This document shows positions 1 to 9,291 of a stretch of 64,000 nt of DNA, one piece after another. Source of the DNA: Zobellia uliginosa. Lineage in GTDB: Bacteria > Bacteroidota > Bacteroidia > Flavobacteriales > Flavobacteriaceae. The notes under the pieces are model-generated. The model had not been told where the DNA came from, ran no database searches, and saw only the letters and a program-made list of their open reading frames with translations. Positions within the stretch are counted from its first letter, which is position 1. Every line of letters begins with the position of its first letter. The DNA lies in contig NZ_JAHKPY010000003.1 in assembly GCF_018860745.1 (NCBI RefSeq), positions 496,001-560,000 of the forward strand, given 5' to 3'. The position numbers and the translations under genes are program-made.

Positions 1-399
1 TATTTGATAAAAAAAGGCTATTCCGTAGAAATTTCTAGAAAGACACCTATTATCGTTGGTATGTTATTATCTACATGTATTATTGGGGCAAACTATACAG
101 ATGATACATTCTTTGTAATACTATTTTTGGCCCTGGCCTTTTTTGGTAACGGGTTAGCAAGTATTGCTTGGATATTTATTTCACTTATGGCACCTAAGAA
201 ATTAATAGGACTTACTGGTGGGGCTTTTAATTTTATTGGTGGTCTAGCAGGGGTTGTTGTTCCAATCGTAATAGGTTATTTGGTAGAAGATGGAGACTTT
301 AGTCCTGCACTTTTCTTTATTGGAGGAATTGCATTGCTGGGTTTTATATCATACACTTTTATCGTAGGTAAGGTTGAACGTATTGTTCCAAAAAATTAG
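1..399 (+). CDS. MFS transporter, C-terminal part (cut by window edge)
   Basis: The reading frame is already open at base 1, so only the last 130 or so residues of an inner-membrane transporter are visible. They form about four hydrophobic helices: one near residues 15-30, a pair around 35-60, one at 75-95 with several glycines, and one at 100-120. They end in a short basic tail. The glycine-rich helix and the helix order fit the C-terminal half of major facilitator transporters of the hexuronate/galactonate (anion:cation symporter) type. The next gene is a galactonate dehydratase-family enzyme starting 32 bases downstream on the same strand, which suggests uptake of the sugar acid that enzyme uses. 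Family is fairly sure; substrate is inferred from context only. Confidence 0.75.
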   Translation, partial: YLIKKGYSVEISRKTPIIVGMLLSTCIIGANYTDDTFFVILFLALAFFGNGLASIAWIFISLMAPKKLIGLTGGAFNFIGGLAGVVVPIVIGYLVEDGDFSPALFFIGGIALLGFISYTFIVGKVERIVPKN

Positions 400-430
400 T
401 AAAACACGAAACATAGTAAATAGACATTTT

Positions 431-1591
431 ATGAAAATATCAGCTATTAAAACCTTTCCTATAAATGTAGGCTTTGGAAGTCAATTAGTAGTAAAGGTCG
501 AAACCGATTCAGGAATACATGGATGGGGTACTTCAGGTCTTTCAGGAAGGGAATTGGCAGTTATAGGTGCAATTGAGCATTTTAAAGGATTTCTAATAGG
601 CAAAGATGCTCGGAACATAGGTGCGCTTTGGCAAGAAATGTACAGAGGGCAATATTTTGAAGGCGGCCGTGTACTTACTGCAGCCATTTCGGCCATAGAT
701 ATTGCTCTTTATGATATTAAGGGAAAAGCCCTGGGAGTTCCTGTATATGAGCTTTTAGGAGGTAAACATAGGGATTACGTAGATTGCTTTGCTTCGGTAC
801 GCTTTAGGACTAAAGAAGAACTTTTTGAATATTCTAAAACCTGTATTAAAGAAGGTTGGACAATGTTGCGTTTGGCTCCTGCGGAATTTGAAGCAGAAGG
901 AGATAAAGAACTTTTTGAACCCAGACAATCCATTGCTACGATTGCCGAGTGGTGTACAGACCTACGTAAAGAAGTGGGTACGGCCATTACCATAGGCATT
1001 GATTACCATACAAGACTTACTCCGGCACAGACGTATTCGTTTATAAAACGTATGCCTCCGGGAACATTGGATTATATTGAAGAACCTATCCGCGATGAAA
1101 ATCCGGAAGCATATGAGAACCTTCGTAAAATGGTAGATATTCCTTTTACAATAGGGGAGGAGTTCTCTAGTAAATGGCAGTTTTTACCTTTTTTGGAGCG
1201 AAATTTGACTCAATATGCACGTATAGATATTTGTAATGTAGGTGGAATTACCGAGGCAATGAAGGTGGCCAGTTTGGCGGAAGCACATTATATAGATTTG
1301 ATGCCCCATAACCCGTTAGGTCCTATTTGTACAGCGGCTTCCATTCATATGGCAGCAGCTTGTCCTAATTTTGGCTGGTTGGAAGAAATGAACACCCCTG
1401 CACAATATATGGGAACCGATGCTCCGGAATTCTATCCTATACGTCCTATGTTGAATGGACCTACGTATCCGGTGTTGGATACTCCTGGACTTGGTGTTGA
1501 GTTTAATGAGGAATTGGCTCTAAAACAAACGTTTAAACCAATTGAAATACCAAGATTACGACGTAAAGACGGTTCATTTACCAATTGGTAA
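431..1591 (+). CDS. Enolase-superfamily sugar-acid dehydratase, D-galactonate dehydratase-like
   Basis: This 386-residue mandelate racemase/muconate lactonizing enzyme family member removes water from a sugar acid to give a 2-keto-3-deoxy acid. The visible active-site set is D191-Y-H193, E217 in an EEP motif, E243 in a GEE motif, and H293 in the motif PHNPLGP. The spacing matches that of E. coli D-galactonate dehydratase (D183, H185, E209, E235, H285) with a constant offset of eight, which is strong support for that subgroup. I chose the ATG at 431 because the family begins with a short beta strand (KISAIKTFPI); the longer frame from 374 would overlap the transporter. It probably forms an operon with the upstream MFS gene. 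A 3,6-anhydrogalactonate cycloisomerase, also in this superfamily and used by red-algal galactan degraders, is the main alternative. Confidence 0.85.
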   Translation: MKISAIKTFPINVGFGSQLVVKVETDSGIHGWGTSGLSGRELAVIGAIEHFKGFLIGKDARNIGALWQEMYRGQYFEGGRVLTAAISAIDIALYDIKGKALGVPVYELLGGKHRDYVDCFASVRFRTKEELFEYSKTCIKEGWTMLRLAPAEFEAEGDKELFEPRQSIATIAEWCTDLRKEVGTAITIGIDYHTRLTPAQTYSFIKRMPPGTLDYIEEPIRDENPEAYENLRKMVDIPFTIGEEFSSKWQFLPFLERNLTQYARIDICNVGGITEAMKVASLAEAHYIDLMPHNPLGPICTAASIHMAAACPNFGWLEEMNTPAQYMGTDAPEFYPIRPMLNGPTYPVLDTPGLGVEFNEELALKQTFKPIEIPRLRRKDGSFTNW

Positions 1592-1601
1592 TCAAAACGT
1601 A

Positions 1602-2372
1602 TTATTCAACAAATTCCATTAGTCCAAAACGGTTGGCTTGATGTACGTTTTTAGAAATATCATAAATAGGAAATAGCGTTGAAGTAGATCGTCGGTTGCC
1701 GTCTGCATCGTTTCGGTCTTGTCTAATAGCAAGGAAAGCCCATTTATTTCCGGGTTTAATTGCAACTACTTTACCAAGCTCACCAAAGTTAGAATAGGGG
1801 ATGGCCATTTCCATGGTCCATCCCTTATCTATATCGGAATTATCATTTATTGTTCCTTCAAATGTTACCTCTACCTCAAAACTAGGATTGAAAGATTTGT
1901 AAACTACATCTTTCCCCATTGTATAATTATTGAAATAAATAAAGTCGTTTGAAGCTTTGTTTAAATTCAATTCATATCCAAAATGAGTGTCTAGGCTATC
2001 TGGTGCGGTAATGAAGAATATTTCGGCACAGTCATCAAAATAGGGTTGGCCGTCTCTTTTGGTTTCCCTAGAGGTTATGAATTGGTCTTCCATTTTAAAA
2101 AAGATAAAGAACTTTTCTTCACCCCAAAGCATTCTAAAAGTTGATTTCTGTTGGTCCAAAGGTTTATCTATATTATAGAAATTATCTAAGGTTCTAGCTT
2201 CCGTTCTGGACCAAGCCCCTTCCTTCATTTTTCCATCTATCTGCATGGGCTCACTAACTTTAGAAACTTTAAAAATAGGTTGTTCTCCCAAAGAAAGTTT
2301 CTTTTCTTGTTGTGCCCACACGGTAGCGGATAGAAAGAAGACGGTGACTAAAACCTTAGTATTTTGTAACAT
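1602..2372 (-). CDS. Secreted CBM9-like carbohydrate-binding protein
   Basis: A 256-residue exported protein. Starting at 2372 gives a clean signal peptide ending in a VWAQ cleavage region, and leaves 14 bases after the upstream stop codon; the longer frame would overlap the previous gene and lack a proper signal. The body reads as one beta-sandwich of the carbohydrate-binding module 9/DOMON-like type: an opening 'IDGKMKEGAW' element, a 'FDDCAEIFF' strand, a 'KGWTMEMAIP' strand and a C-terminal 'WAFLAIRQDRN' strand. Such domains bind sugar ends or haem/sugar ligands in Bacteroidota glycan loci. It lies directly downstream of the DUF5107-TPR gene on the same strand and is probably co-transcribed with it. 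No catalytic residues are seen; ligand unknown. Confidence 0.75.
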   Translation of the reverse strand: MLQNTKVLVTVFFLSATVWAQQEKKLSLGEQPIFKVSKVSEPMQIDGKMKEGAWSRTEARTLDNFYNIDKPLDQQKSTFRMLWGEEKFFIFFKMEDQFITSRETKRDGQPYFDDCAEIFFITAPDSLDTHFGYELNLNKASNDFIYFNNYTMGKDVVYKSFNPSFEVEVTFEGTINDNSDIDKGWTMEMAIPYSNFGELGKVVAIKPGNKWAFLAIRQDRNDADGNRRSTSTLFPIYDISKNVHQANRFGLMEFVE

Positions 2373-2386
2373 ATGTTTAATGATGG

Positions 2387-5300
2387 TTATTTGTTTATCA
2401 AGATTTTGGCCCATAAATTATTAGGATAAATATCTAACGCCTGTTGTAGTTCCTTTTCCGATTCTGCAGTGTTTTTAAGTCCTAGATTACCTAGTGCTTC
2501 TAAATAATAGGAGTTGGAAGTGAACTTGTTGTTTGTAGCGGAGGCTTCTTCTACGGCAACTAACGTATTGCCGGTGCCACTCTCACGCATTGACTTCCCT
2601 TTTGCAATAAGGTCTTTATAAATGGTTTTTGCCTTTTCTGAATCTCCCAACTTTTCCAATGATTTACCTTGAAAAAATAAAAGGTCGTTCATACCTCTTC
2701 CGCTCTGGGCGTCAATGCTTTTTTGATAACTGGACTTCGCTTTTTTAGCATCACCCAATTGGTCATAAGCTTCTCCCATATAATAATAGATCATTGCATT
2801 TTTTTCGTCGTGTGTAGGCTTGCCTACTTCAAGATTTTCAGGGTAAAGTAGTGCCCGCTCCAAATGAGAAACAGCTTCTTTAGGGTTTTTATCGGCAATC
2901 AACTTTTTAGCTTTTAAGGTATGGGCATCTACATAATGCCAGTACGTTTCTCTACCACCTTCCCAAGTTCTAAAGTGATGTGTATCAAGAAATGCGATAG
3001 CTTTATCATAATCTCCGGCTAGATTCAAAAGTTCAACATACGTTTTTGGAGCATCCACATCTTCTCTTACAATATCAAGATTATTGTCTAAGATCTCTAG
3101 GTTCTTCCTAAAATCAGAATCTGATTCATCATAGTATTCGGAAAGTTCGGAATACCAAAGCGGATTGGAATTATTAAGTGAGATAGCTTTGGTCATATAA
3201 TCAATCGCTTTTGAAGGGTTCTTTTGATGATAAAAAGCACCAAATGCAAGATTTCGCCATACCATAGGAATACTAGTGTCAATGCTAGCTGCTTTTTCCC
3301 AATATTTTAAGGCATCATTAGGTCTTTTATCATATAGTAAATTACCAAGCAAATACAATGTAGTAGAGTTATTAGCGTCAATTTCTAAAGCGTTCTGTAA
3401 AACGGTTTCAGTCTCCGTACGATAGGGAAAAGCATAGTCTAATGATGTTTCTTTAACTTTAGCTAAAGCTTCTGTTCTTCTTGCTGACTCACCAGATTGA
3501 TTATAGAACCAAGCTTTGTAATAGTTCACAAGCGGACTAGATATATCCTCTAAATCTGATAATAGGGCTAATCCCTCATCAAGTAACCCTGCGTTCATGT
3601 AATTAGTGGCAATCTCCAAATAATTATTTTCTGGATCTTGCATATTCTTTTGCCAAGCAGTCATAGAGGTATTACCCTTACTGAGTTCCATTTCATATAG
3701 CACAGAAAAATCAAGTGGATCGTAGGCAATTTGATTTTCTAAAAGTCCGTTGGCTTCATTTTGTCGGTCTAGTTTACGAAGTAAAGCCGCGTTCAATACT
3801 ACAATCCTCCCATCTCTGTTGTTTGTGGAATAGGCTTCTTGGGCATATTCCAGAGCCTTTGAATAGTTCCCCTTGGCGCTCTCTATTTGTGCTAATTTAA
3901 AGTTACCGGCAGAAAACCATTGATAGTACCAGGTGGCTCTAGCTAAGTTGGCATAGGCTTCTTCTTTATGGCCTAATGCTTGGTGTGCCAACCCTAAATA
4001 GTAGAATATTTCACCTTCTTTGGGTTGGTAGTATTTCACTTTTAATTTGTCCGCTGCGGTTTGAAGATATTTCAAAGCTTCTTCATATTTTGTTTGAGTT
4101 ATTCTACGAATACCCAAAGCTAGATTGGTGCGGTAATCATTTGGCGATTTGTCCAAAGCGGCTAAATAGTAATCATCTGGTTCTATACCCGGTCTTCTAA
4201 ATTGCTCAACGAAACGTCCGGTTAAATATAAATCTTCAACAGTTTTTAATTCTTCTGGTTTCTTTACCTTTTCCTGATTTTCGGGTAGTTGAGGGTTTGC
4301 AGGTTTGTAGGGCGTGTATGAAATAAGTTCATTACCGTCCGCATCCTGGATAAGAGCAGTAAGTTGATATTCATCTAAGACTTTTCTATTTTTATATGTG
4401 GATGTAAAAGGATGGGCGGGGTCAATATCTATCGTTTTTTCTTCCAAAATGGTTTGGCCATTTTTGAGAATAACCTTAGCATTTTTAAAGGTTTTGGTGG
4501 TGTTGAACCCATAAAAAAAAGTTTTTGCATTACGCTTTTGCAATGTTACGGAAGCATCGGTATTTGAATTTTTGACCACCTCTAAATCCCGAATAGGATA
4601 CCAGTAATTTTTTGCATCTTTAACGGAATGGGGGAGAATCCAATTATAATCGGGTTGATTGTTAGAAAATGTACCGGTCATTAATTCTACATACGCCTTT
4701 CCGTCATCGGTTAGTTTTCGTCTTGCATTTTGTCCTTGTAATCCTGGTCCAAATTGCCATAGTTTTGAAGCATTGTTTTCAAATGGATCACCCACATGAA
4801 CGGTTCCCGCATTTTGTCCATAATCATACCCACCTATAAAACCCTCTTTAATGTCCCACATAAAAAATGAAACCGGATTTGGGTGGTTTTTCCACCAAGT
4901 AAGGTCTACACGTTCTTCGTAACTGGTTCTTCCGTAATCGTCTGTTTTATTTGATAATGGCCACTTAATAAAACTACTATTGTTATGGTATACTCCAATT
5001 TCTTGACTTGGTGGCCAGAAGGTTCTAAAATCATCATTTGCTGTAATGGCCACATTTGCCCAAAAAAGAAATGTAGTCGTAACATCGCTAGTGTTATTAA
5101 TGCGATAATCCACTTCAATGTAGGAGCGACCTGGTCTCAGCGTCATACCTACTACACCACGCATATCTCGGGTTTTTTCGGTCTCCCCGATCCAAACAGT
5201 GGCGCTTCCGTCTTCGTTATTTATCATTCTATAATCACTGGGTAGCATAGTGGTGGTGCGGTGATGATGTGGAAAACACCATTCGATTCCTCCGGAAACC

Positions 5301-5689
5301 CAAGCGCCCAGAGTTCCTATTAAATCAGGTTTAATAACACTATTGGTATGGAAAAGTTCATGACCGTTAGTTTTGTCAATAGCCGAAAAAAGGCGTCCGC
5401 CAAAAGCGGGTAAAACTTTTATACGGATATATTCGTTTTCCAAATAGACCATATCATAAGTTACATTTACCAAAGAATCACCTAACTTAGTTTGTGATGC
5501 ATAAGGATATACTTTGCCTTGTGCACCTTGAACTCCACGACCGGTATAAAAGATTGGACTTACTTCATCTATACCTATCTTGTAGGTAGGTATAGTTTCT
5601 TGACCTTCGTATATCTTTACTTGAGCCTGAAATTCGAAAATGCAGAGTAAAAATAAAAATGCTGAAAGAAAACGATTTTGGTTTGGCAT
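2387..5689 (-). CDS. Secreted DUF5107 domain protein with tetratricopeptide repeats
   Basis: A 1,100-residue exported protein. An N-terminal signal peptide (residues 1-22, ending FQAQ) is followed by a DUF5107 region at about 25-390, recognisable by 'LPAFGGRLFSAIDK', 'GGIEWCFPHHH' and 'GGYDYGQNAGT'. This fold resembles galactose-mutarotase-like beta-sandwich domains. The rest (about 500-1100) is a run of TPR helices, for example around 'LGLAHQALGHKEEAYANL' and 'YMGEAYDQLGDAKKAKSS'. Known family members sit in Bacteroidota glycan-utilisation loci and have no firmly assigned reaction; sugar binding or processing is likely from the fold. It heads a probable two-gene operon with the CBM9-like gene. 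Architecture is clear; biochemical role is not. Confidence 0.85.
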   Translation of the reverse strand: MPNQNRFLSAFLFLLCIFEFQAQVKIYEGQETIPTYKIGIDEVSPIFYTGRGVQGAQGKVYPYASQTKLGDSLVNVTYDMVYLENEYIRIKVLPAFGGRLFSAIDKTNGHELFHTNSVIKPDLIGTLGAWVSGGIEWCFPHHHRTTTMLPSDYRMINNEDGSATVWIGETEKTRDMRGVVGMTLRPGRSYIEVDYRINNTSDVTTTFLFWANVAITANDDFRTFWPPSQEIGVYHNNSSFIKWPLSNKTDDYGRTSYEERVDLTWWKNHPNPVSFFMWDIKEGFIGGYDYGQNAGTVHVGDPFENNASKLWQFGPGLQGQNARRKLTDDGKAYVELMTGTFSNNQPDYNWILPHSVKDAKNYWYPIRDLEVVKNSNTDASVTLQKRNAKTFFYGFNTTKTFKNAKVILKNGQTILEEKTIDIDPAHPFTSTYKNRKVLDEYQLTALIQDADGNELISYTPYKPANPQLPENQEKVKKPEELKTVEDLYLTGRFVEQFRRPGIEPDDYYLAALDKSPNDYRTNLALGIRRITQTKYEEALKYLQTAADKLKVKYYQPKEGEIFYYLGLAHQALGHKEEAYANLARATWYYQWFSAGNFKLAQIESAKGNYSKALEYAQEAYSTNNRDGRIVVLNAALLRKLDRQNEANGLLENQIAYDPLDFSVLYEMELSKGNTSMTAWQKNMQDPENNYLEIATNYMNAGLLDEGLALLSDLEDISSPLVNYYKAWFYNQSGESARRTEALAKVKETSLDYAFPYRTETETVLQNALEIDANNSTTLYLLGNLLYDKRPNDALKYWEKAASIDTSIPMVWRNLAFGAFYHQKNPSKAIDYMTKAISLNNSNPLWYSELSEYYDESDSDFRKNLEILDNNLDIVREDVDAPKTYVELLNLAGDYDKAIAFLDTHHFRTWEGGRETYWHYVDAHTLKAKKLIADKNPKEAVSHLERALLYPENLEVGKPTHDEKNAMIYYYMGEAYDQLGDAKKAKSSYQKSIDAQSGRGMNDLLFFQGKSLEKLGDSEKAKTIYKDLIAKGKSMRESGTGNTLVAVEEASATNNKFTSNSYYLEALGNLGLKNTAESEKELQQALDIYPNNLWAKILINK

Positions 5690-5801
5690 AATTTGTCAGT
5701 ATTGTAATGTTCTTCTTAAATTTAAGAAGGATTACTAAAATACAGTAGAACAAATGGTCTACCGAGTATAATAAACTGACAAAATAACTCTTGTAGATAT
5801 T

Positions 5802-7523
5802 TTATGTATTAATTTCCTGACTTTTACTCTTAGCCCTAGCAGTTTTAACGGCTATTTTTCTAAGCATCCATTCTGGGTAGTCTGTGGAATCTTCAGCTTC
5901 ATAAATTTTAATATGCTGGTCTTCCTGTGGTTTTTTAAGTTCGTCTGGGTCACAACCCAAAATTTGTGCAGCGGTATCAACCCCAGAATGTGAAACTCCT
6001 GCTACGCCATGAGATAGAATACTAGCGCCACATAAGAATAGATTTTCTATTTCGCTTTTTGCCTTGTAGGCAAATGGCCCAATGTGTTTTAAGCTTTTCT
6101 CGGTACCATAAATGTTTCCGTCTGTAGTGTTTACGTAATATTTATTGGTCAACGGAGTACCCAAATCTTTTTGTACAATATGATTGCTGATGCCCGGTAT
6201 GGCTTTTTCAAGTCCGTTTATCATTTTTTGCATTAACAATTCTTTAAAAGCTAAGTATTCCGGAGAACGCTCCTGATTTTCATTTTTGAATTTTTCAAAA
6301 GCCTTATAGTCAACTAAGGTAATAGCCTCTATACTATGATGTTTTCCGTCAAAACTAGAGGGGTCTTTTAAAGTGGTACAACTAATGAACATTCCCTCAA
6401 AGGCATCTCCTTTTGAAATATCGGATTCTAACATGCTGTCATAAAAATCATCAGTGTCCTTATTGGGCATCATCCAAATATTACCGGAGTCTAGACCCGC
6501 TTTGCGCAAGTCCATATCCACAATTAAAAACAACATCAGCGAAGTGCTGGAATATTTTGTTTTAGCGAGTTTTTGCTGGAATTTAGAACTCAGGTTTTCT
6601 CTTCCGACCAACTCATTATACGTGATACCTACATCTGCATTGGAGACAATAGTATTAGCCAATAATTTTTGTCCGTTTTCTAAAATAACCCCAACTGCCT
6701 TTTTTTGCTGTTCACCTTCTAAGATTATTTTTTTCACTGCGGTGCTTGTACGCAATTCCCCACCGTGTTTTTTAAGCGTATTGGTCATGGCTTTAATAAG
6801 TGCGCCACCGCCGCCCATAGGATAATATCCTCCTTGAAAATAATGGTACATTAATGCACTGTGTAGAACAAAAGGAACTTTTTTAGGTTGTACCCCATGA
6901 TCACCGCATTGTATATTGAGAATGTTTTTTAAAAGAGGATTTTTTATGTGCCAACCAATTACTTTTCTAACACTGAACATACCGTATTTACCAAAATGCT
7001 TGGTTTTAAAGGGGATGGTAAATTTCTGCCAAAATCCTTTAAAATAGGGAAGAGAATATAATTCCTCACTTACTTTCCGTATTAAATTCAGGTATTTGTG
7101 AATCTGTTTTTTATCCTTTGGAAAGCGAGCAGAAAGTCGTTCGATAAGTAAATCGAAATTAGCGGGAAAATCAAACCGTTCTTCACCAATTCGGACATGT
7201 TCGTAGGCATCGGGATTCATCCTAAAAAATACGAGGTCGTTAGCAATGCCCAGACCTCGGTATAAATCATTGGTAGCTTCACCTTCGGCCATAAGGCCTA
7301 CGTAGTGCACACCAGGCGTAAAACGGTGTCCGTTAATGTAAAAACTATGGCACCAGCCACCGGGAACGTCATGTTGCTCTAGTACTACCACTTTTTTTCC
7401 GGCTCTTGCCAAACAAATAGCGGTAGCCAAACCACCAGCCCCAGAACCGATGATTATGGAATCATAGGTTTCAATTTGGTTTTTAGTATTTTCTATTCCG
7501 GAATATTGAACTGTTTCTTGCAT
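5802..7523 (-). CDS. FAD-dependent oxidoreductase, RetSat/CrtI-like
   Basis: This 573-residue flavoprotein belongs to the phytoene desaturase/carotenoid isomerase/retinol saturase group, which reduces or desaturates conjugated polyenes. The N-terminal Rossmann motif 'IIGSGAGGLATAICLARAG' binds FAD and is followed by the acidic residue of VVLEQ and the group-typical PGGWCHSF segment. A second FAD-contact motif lies near the C-terminus ('LFLCGASILSHGVAGVSHSG'). I place the start at 7523, just before the FAD domain; the frame is open to 7559, but those extra residues look non-conserved. It stands between unrelated genes and no carotenoid biosynthesis cluster is visible, so its substrate is unknown. 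Confidence 0.85.
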   Translation of the reverse strand: MQETVQYSGIENTKNQIETYDSIIIGSGAGGLATAICLARAGKKVVVLEQHDVPGGWCHSFYINGHRFTPGVHYVGLMAEGEATNDLYRGLGIANDLVFFRMNPDAYEHVRIGEERFDFPANFDLLIERLSARFPKDKKQIHKYLNLIRKVSEELYSLPYFKGFWQKFTIPFKTKHFGKYGMFSVRKVIGWHIKNPLLKNILNIQCGDHGVQPKKVPFVLHSALMYHYFQGGYYPMGGGGALIKAMTNTLKKHGGELRTSTAVKKIILEGEQQKKAVGVILENGQKLLANTIVSNADVGITYNELVGRENLSSKFQQKLAKTKYSSTSLMLFLIVDMDLRKAGLDSGNIWMMPNKDTDDFYDSMLESDISKGDAFEGMFISCTTLKDPSSFDGKHHSIEAITLVDYKAFEKFKNENQERSPEYLAFKELLMQKMINGLEKAIPGISNHIVQKDLGTPLTNKYYVNTTDGNIYGTEKSLKHIGPFAYKAKSEIENLFLCGASILSHGVAGVSHSGVDTAAQILGCDPDELKKPQEDQHIKIYEAEDSTDYPEWMLRKIAVKTARAKSKSQEINT

Positions 7524-7617
7524 TCGCAGGATTATGGGTGATATATAAACTAGAATCACTATCTAAGATATGCATAAAAAACAGAAATCGTTGTTTACAC
7601 TAAAGACTCGTATTATA

Positions 7618-8304
7618 TTATTTTTTTAAAGCCTCGGTGATGGCTTTTTCCACAAGGGGTTCCATTATTTTGTAACCTTCTACTGTAGGGTGAACGCCAT
7701 CTTTTGCAAATTTCTTTGGCAATCCGTTCCGCTCATCTGCCATAGCCGAAAAATAGTCAAGATAAATATGACCTTTTTCTTCTGCATAAGCTTTGATCAT
7801 TTTATTGAGGTTTACAATTTTTTGGGCAGGCTCCACTCCAGGTTTCCACGGATAAGCGAAAGCGGGCAGGGTAGAAGACAAAATTACCTTAATGTCATTT
7901 GCAGCAGCTATATCCGCCATAGATTTAATATTAGCCATAATCATTTCTAAAGTGGACGGGCCCGTATTTCCAGCAATATCATTCGTACCTGCTAAAAGAA
8001 TCATCACCTTTGGTTCTAAGTTGACCACGTCTTGTCTGAATCTCACTAACATCTGCGGTGTAGTTTGCCCACTAATACCGCGGTTTACATAAGATTTATT
8101 AGCAAAGAACTCCGGGCGTGAATTGATCCATCCTATAGTAATGGAATTTCCCATAAATACGACTCGGTTTTCATCTGGAGCAGGTTTCGCCAGCCTATCG
8201 TTTTCCGCTTGAAATTGATTTAAATTTGGCCAATCTTGTCCTTTTATTCCGTTGATTATTCCTAGTCCCATTAATACAGCAAGTAATGTTGGTTTGAGTT
8301 TCAT
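7618..8304 (-). CDS. Secreted SGNH/GDSL hydrolase
   Basis: A 228-residue exported esterase/lipase-type hydrolase. The signal peptide covers about the first 22 residues. The four SGNH blocks are all present: nucleophile S54 in 'FMGNSIT', the block II glycine in 'NRGISGQTT', N108 in 'LLAGTNDI', and D202 and H205 in 'DGVHPTVEGY'. The protein has the length of platelet-activating-factor acetylhydrolase-like or acyl/acetyl-carbohydrate esterase members common in marine flavobacteria. Deacetylation of polysaccharide fragments is a reasonable guess given the neighbouring carbohydrate genes, but the substrate cannot be read from the sequence. It is followed 58 bases upstream of its neighbour's end and is probably transcribed on its own or with the membrane protein upstream (8318-8788), 13 bases away. 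Confidence 0.9.
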   Translation of the reverse strand: MKLKPTLLAVLMGLGIINGIKGQDWPNLNQFQAENDRLAKPAPDENRVVFMGNSITIGWINSRPEFFANKSYVNRGISGQTTPQMLVRFRQDVVNLEPKVMILLAGTNDIAGNTGPSTLEMIMANIKSMADIAAANDIKVILSSTLPAFAYPWKPGVEPAQKIVNLNKMIKAYAEEKGHIYLDYFSAMADERNGLPKKFAKDGVHPTVEGYKIMEPLVEKAITEALKK

Positions 8305-8317
8305 TGTAATTAGTAGA

Positions 8318-8788
8318 TTATGTATTGGTGTTCTTAAATTCTGTTTTATCTTCTATGGTCAGTGGTACTTCATTCATAAATTTTAGTTTTGTCGGCTTTT
8401 GGCTGTAGAGATAAACCACCAAGAAAATGGCAATTACCAAGAATAGAGCATTGCCATTGAAACCATAAGCGATTAAAGCTAAAAAAGCGGGGCCTTCTAT
8501 AAAAACATATTTAATAATAGAAGAAGCCTGATATTTCTGAAGTTTTAAGGTTAAACTATCCGTTCTATGTATGGCTTGTAATTGTTTTTTGAACATAAAC
8601 TGGCTCATGAAATAGCCAAAAGCGGCCACTACCGGTATGACATAGATAAAAACATCATTAGGGTCTGCGTTAGCCTTAAAACTACCATTGTTCATGTATT
8701 TAAATGTTCCAAAAGCAACAATTCCAACTACTAGCGCAAGATGAATTATAGATAAGGTCTTAAAAAATGAAGAAGAATTGGTAGACAT
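8318..8788 (-). CDS. Uncharacterised membrane protein, about four helices
   Basis: I do not recognise a named family. The 156-residue product has hydrophobic segments at about 8-30, 46-64, 91-108 and 110-126, a basic loop between helices two and three ('FKKQLQAIHR'), and a polar C-terminal tail. The layout fits an inner-membrane protein of the type found singly in many flavobacterial genomes. It starts 13 bases upstream of the GDSL hydrolase gene on the same strand, so the two may be co-transcribed. Codon use is like its neighbours. Confidence 0.7.
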   Translation of the reverse strand: MSTNSSSFFKTLSIIHLALVVGIVAFGTFKYMNNGSFKANADPNDVFIYVIPVVAAFGYFMSQFMFKKQLQAIHRTDSLTLKLQKYQASSIIKYVFIEGPAFLALIAYGFNGNALFLVIAIFLVVYLYSQKPTKLKFMNEVPLTIEDKTEFKNTNT

Positions 8789-8858
8789 TAATTTTAAAAT
8801 TATGCGGCTTATAAAGGTAGCCTTTCAACCGGAAAGATAAAAATTAATTGAGTAAGTG

Positions 8859-9143
8859 CTATGTAAAAAATACCCAATAGATATAGAATATAATTATGAA
8901 GGTCAAAGCTAATGATAGGACATAAATCATTGTTTCAGTTTGCCTATTGTTTTTATGCTGAATTCTGATTTTTTGCTTGAGTATGGCCCATTCTCGTGCG
9001 TTTAGTTTTTTAAACTCAACCTCGGTTTTACCCGTACCATTTTGGCAAAGCTCCTTTAGGTCTTTGTAGTTGCGCTTCTTTAAAAGTGCCCTGTTTGTTC
9101 TTAAACTAGTAATTGCATGCGCCATGAATCCTTCTCCTGCCAT
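8859..9143 (-). CDS. Small C-tail-anchored protein, uncharacterised
   Basis: A 94-residue protein with a soluble, strongly basic N-terminal part (rich in K and R, residues 15-70) and a single hydrophobic helix at about 72-92 at the very C-terminus. The opening 'MAGEGFMAHAITSLRTNR' and following 'LLKKRN' resemble a small conserved flavobacterial family of unknown function. I rely on this resemblance and on coding-like composition rather than on a known domain. It probably sits in the inner membrane with its basic part in the cytoplasm. Role unknown. Confidence 0.65.
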   Translation of the reverse strand: MAGEGFMAHAITSLRTNRALLKKRNYKDLKELCQNGTGKTEVEFKKLNAREWAILKQKIRIQHKNNRQTETMIYVLSLALTFIIIFYIYWVFFT

Positions 9144-9291
9144 ATGATATGTTTATTTATGAGTAGTGGATTTTTGGAAAATGTTACAAGTGTTAGTAAG
9201 AATCTAGGTACTGTTCAGAATTTTAGTTGGTGCACTTCAGGAACTAATATTATCTGTATTTTAGGAGGGGAAATTCTAAAAGAAACATAAA

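Noticed and set aside
6454-6825. 123-codon plus-strand frame within the FAD oxidoreductase
   Set aside because: Shadow of a gene with clear FAD motifs on the other strand.
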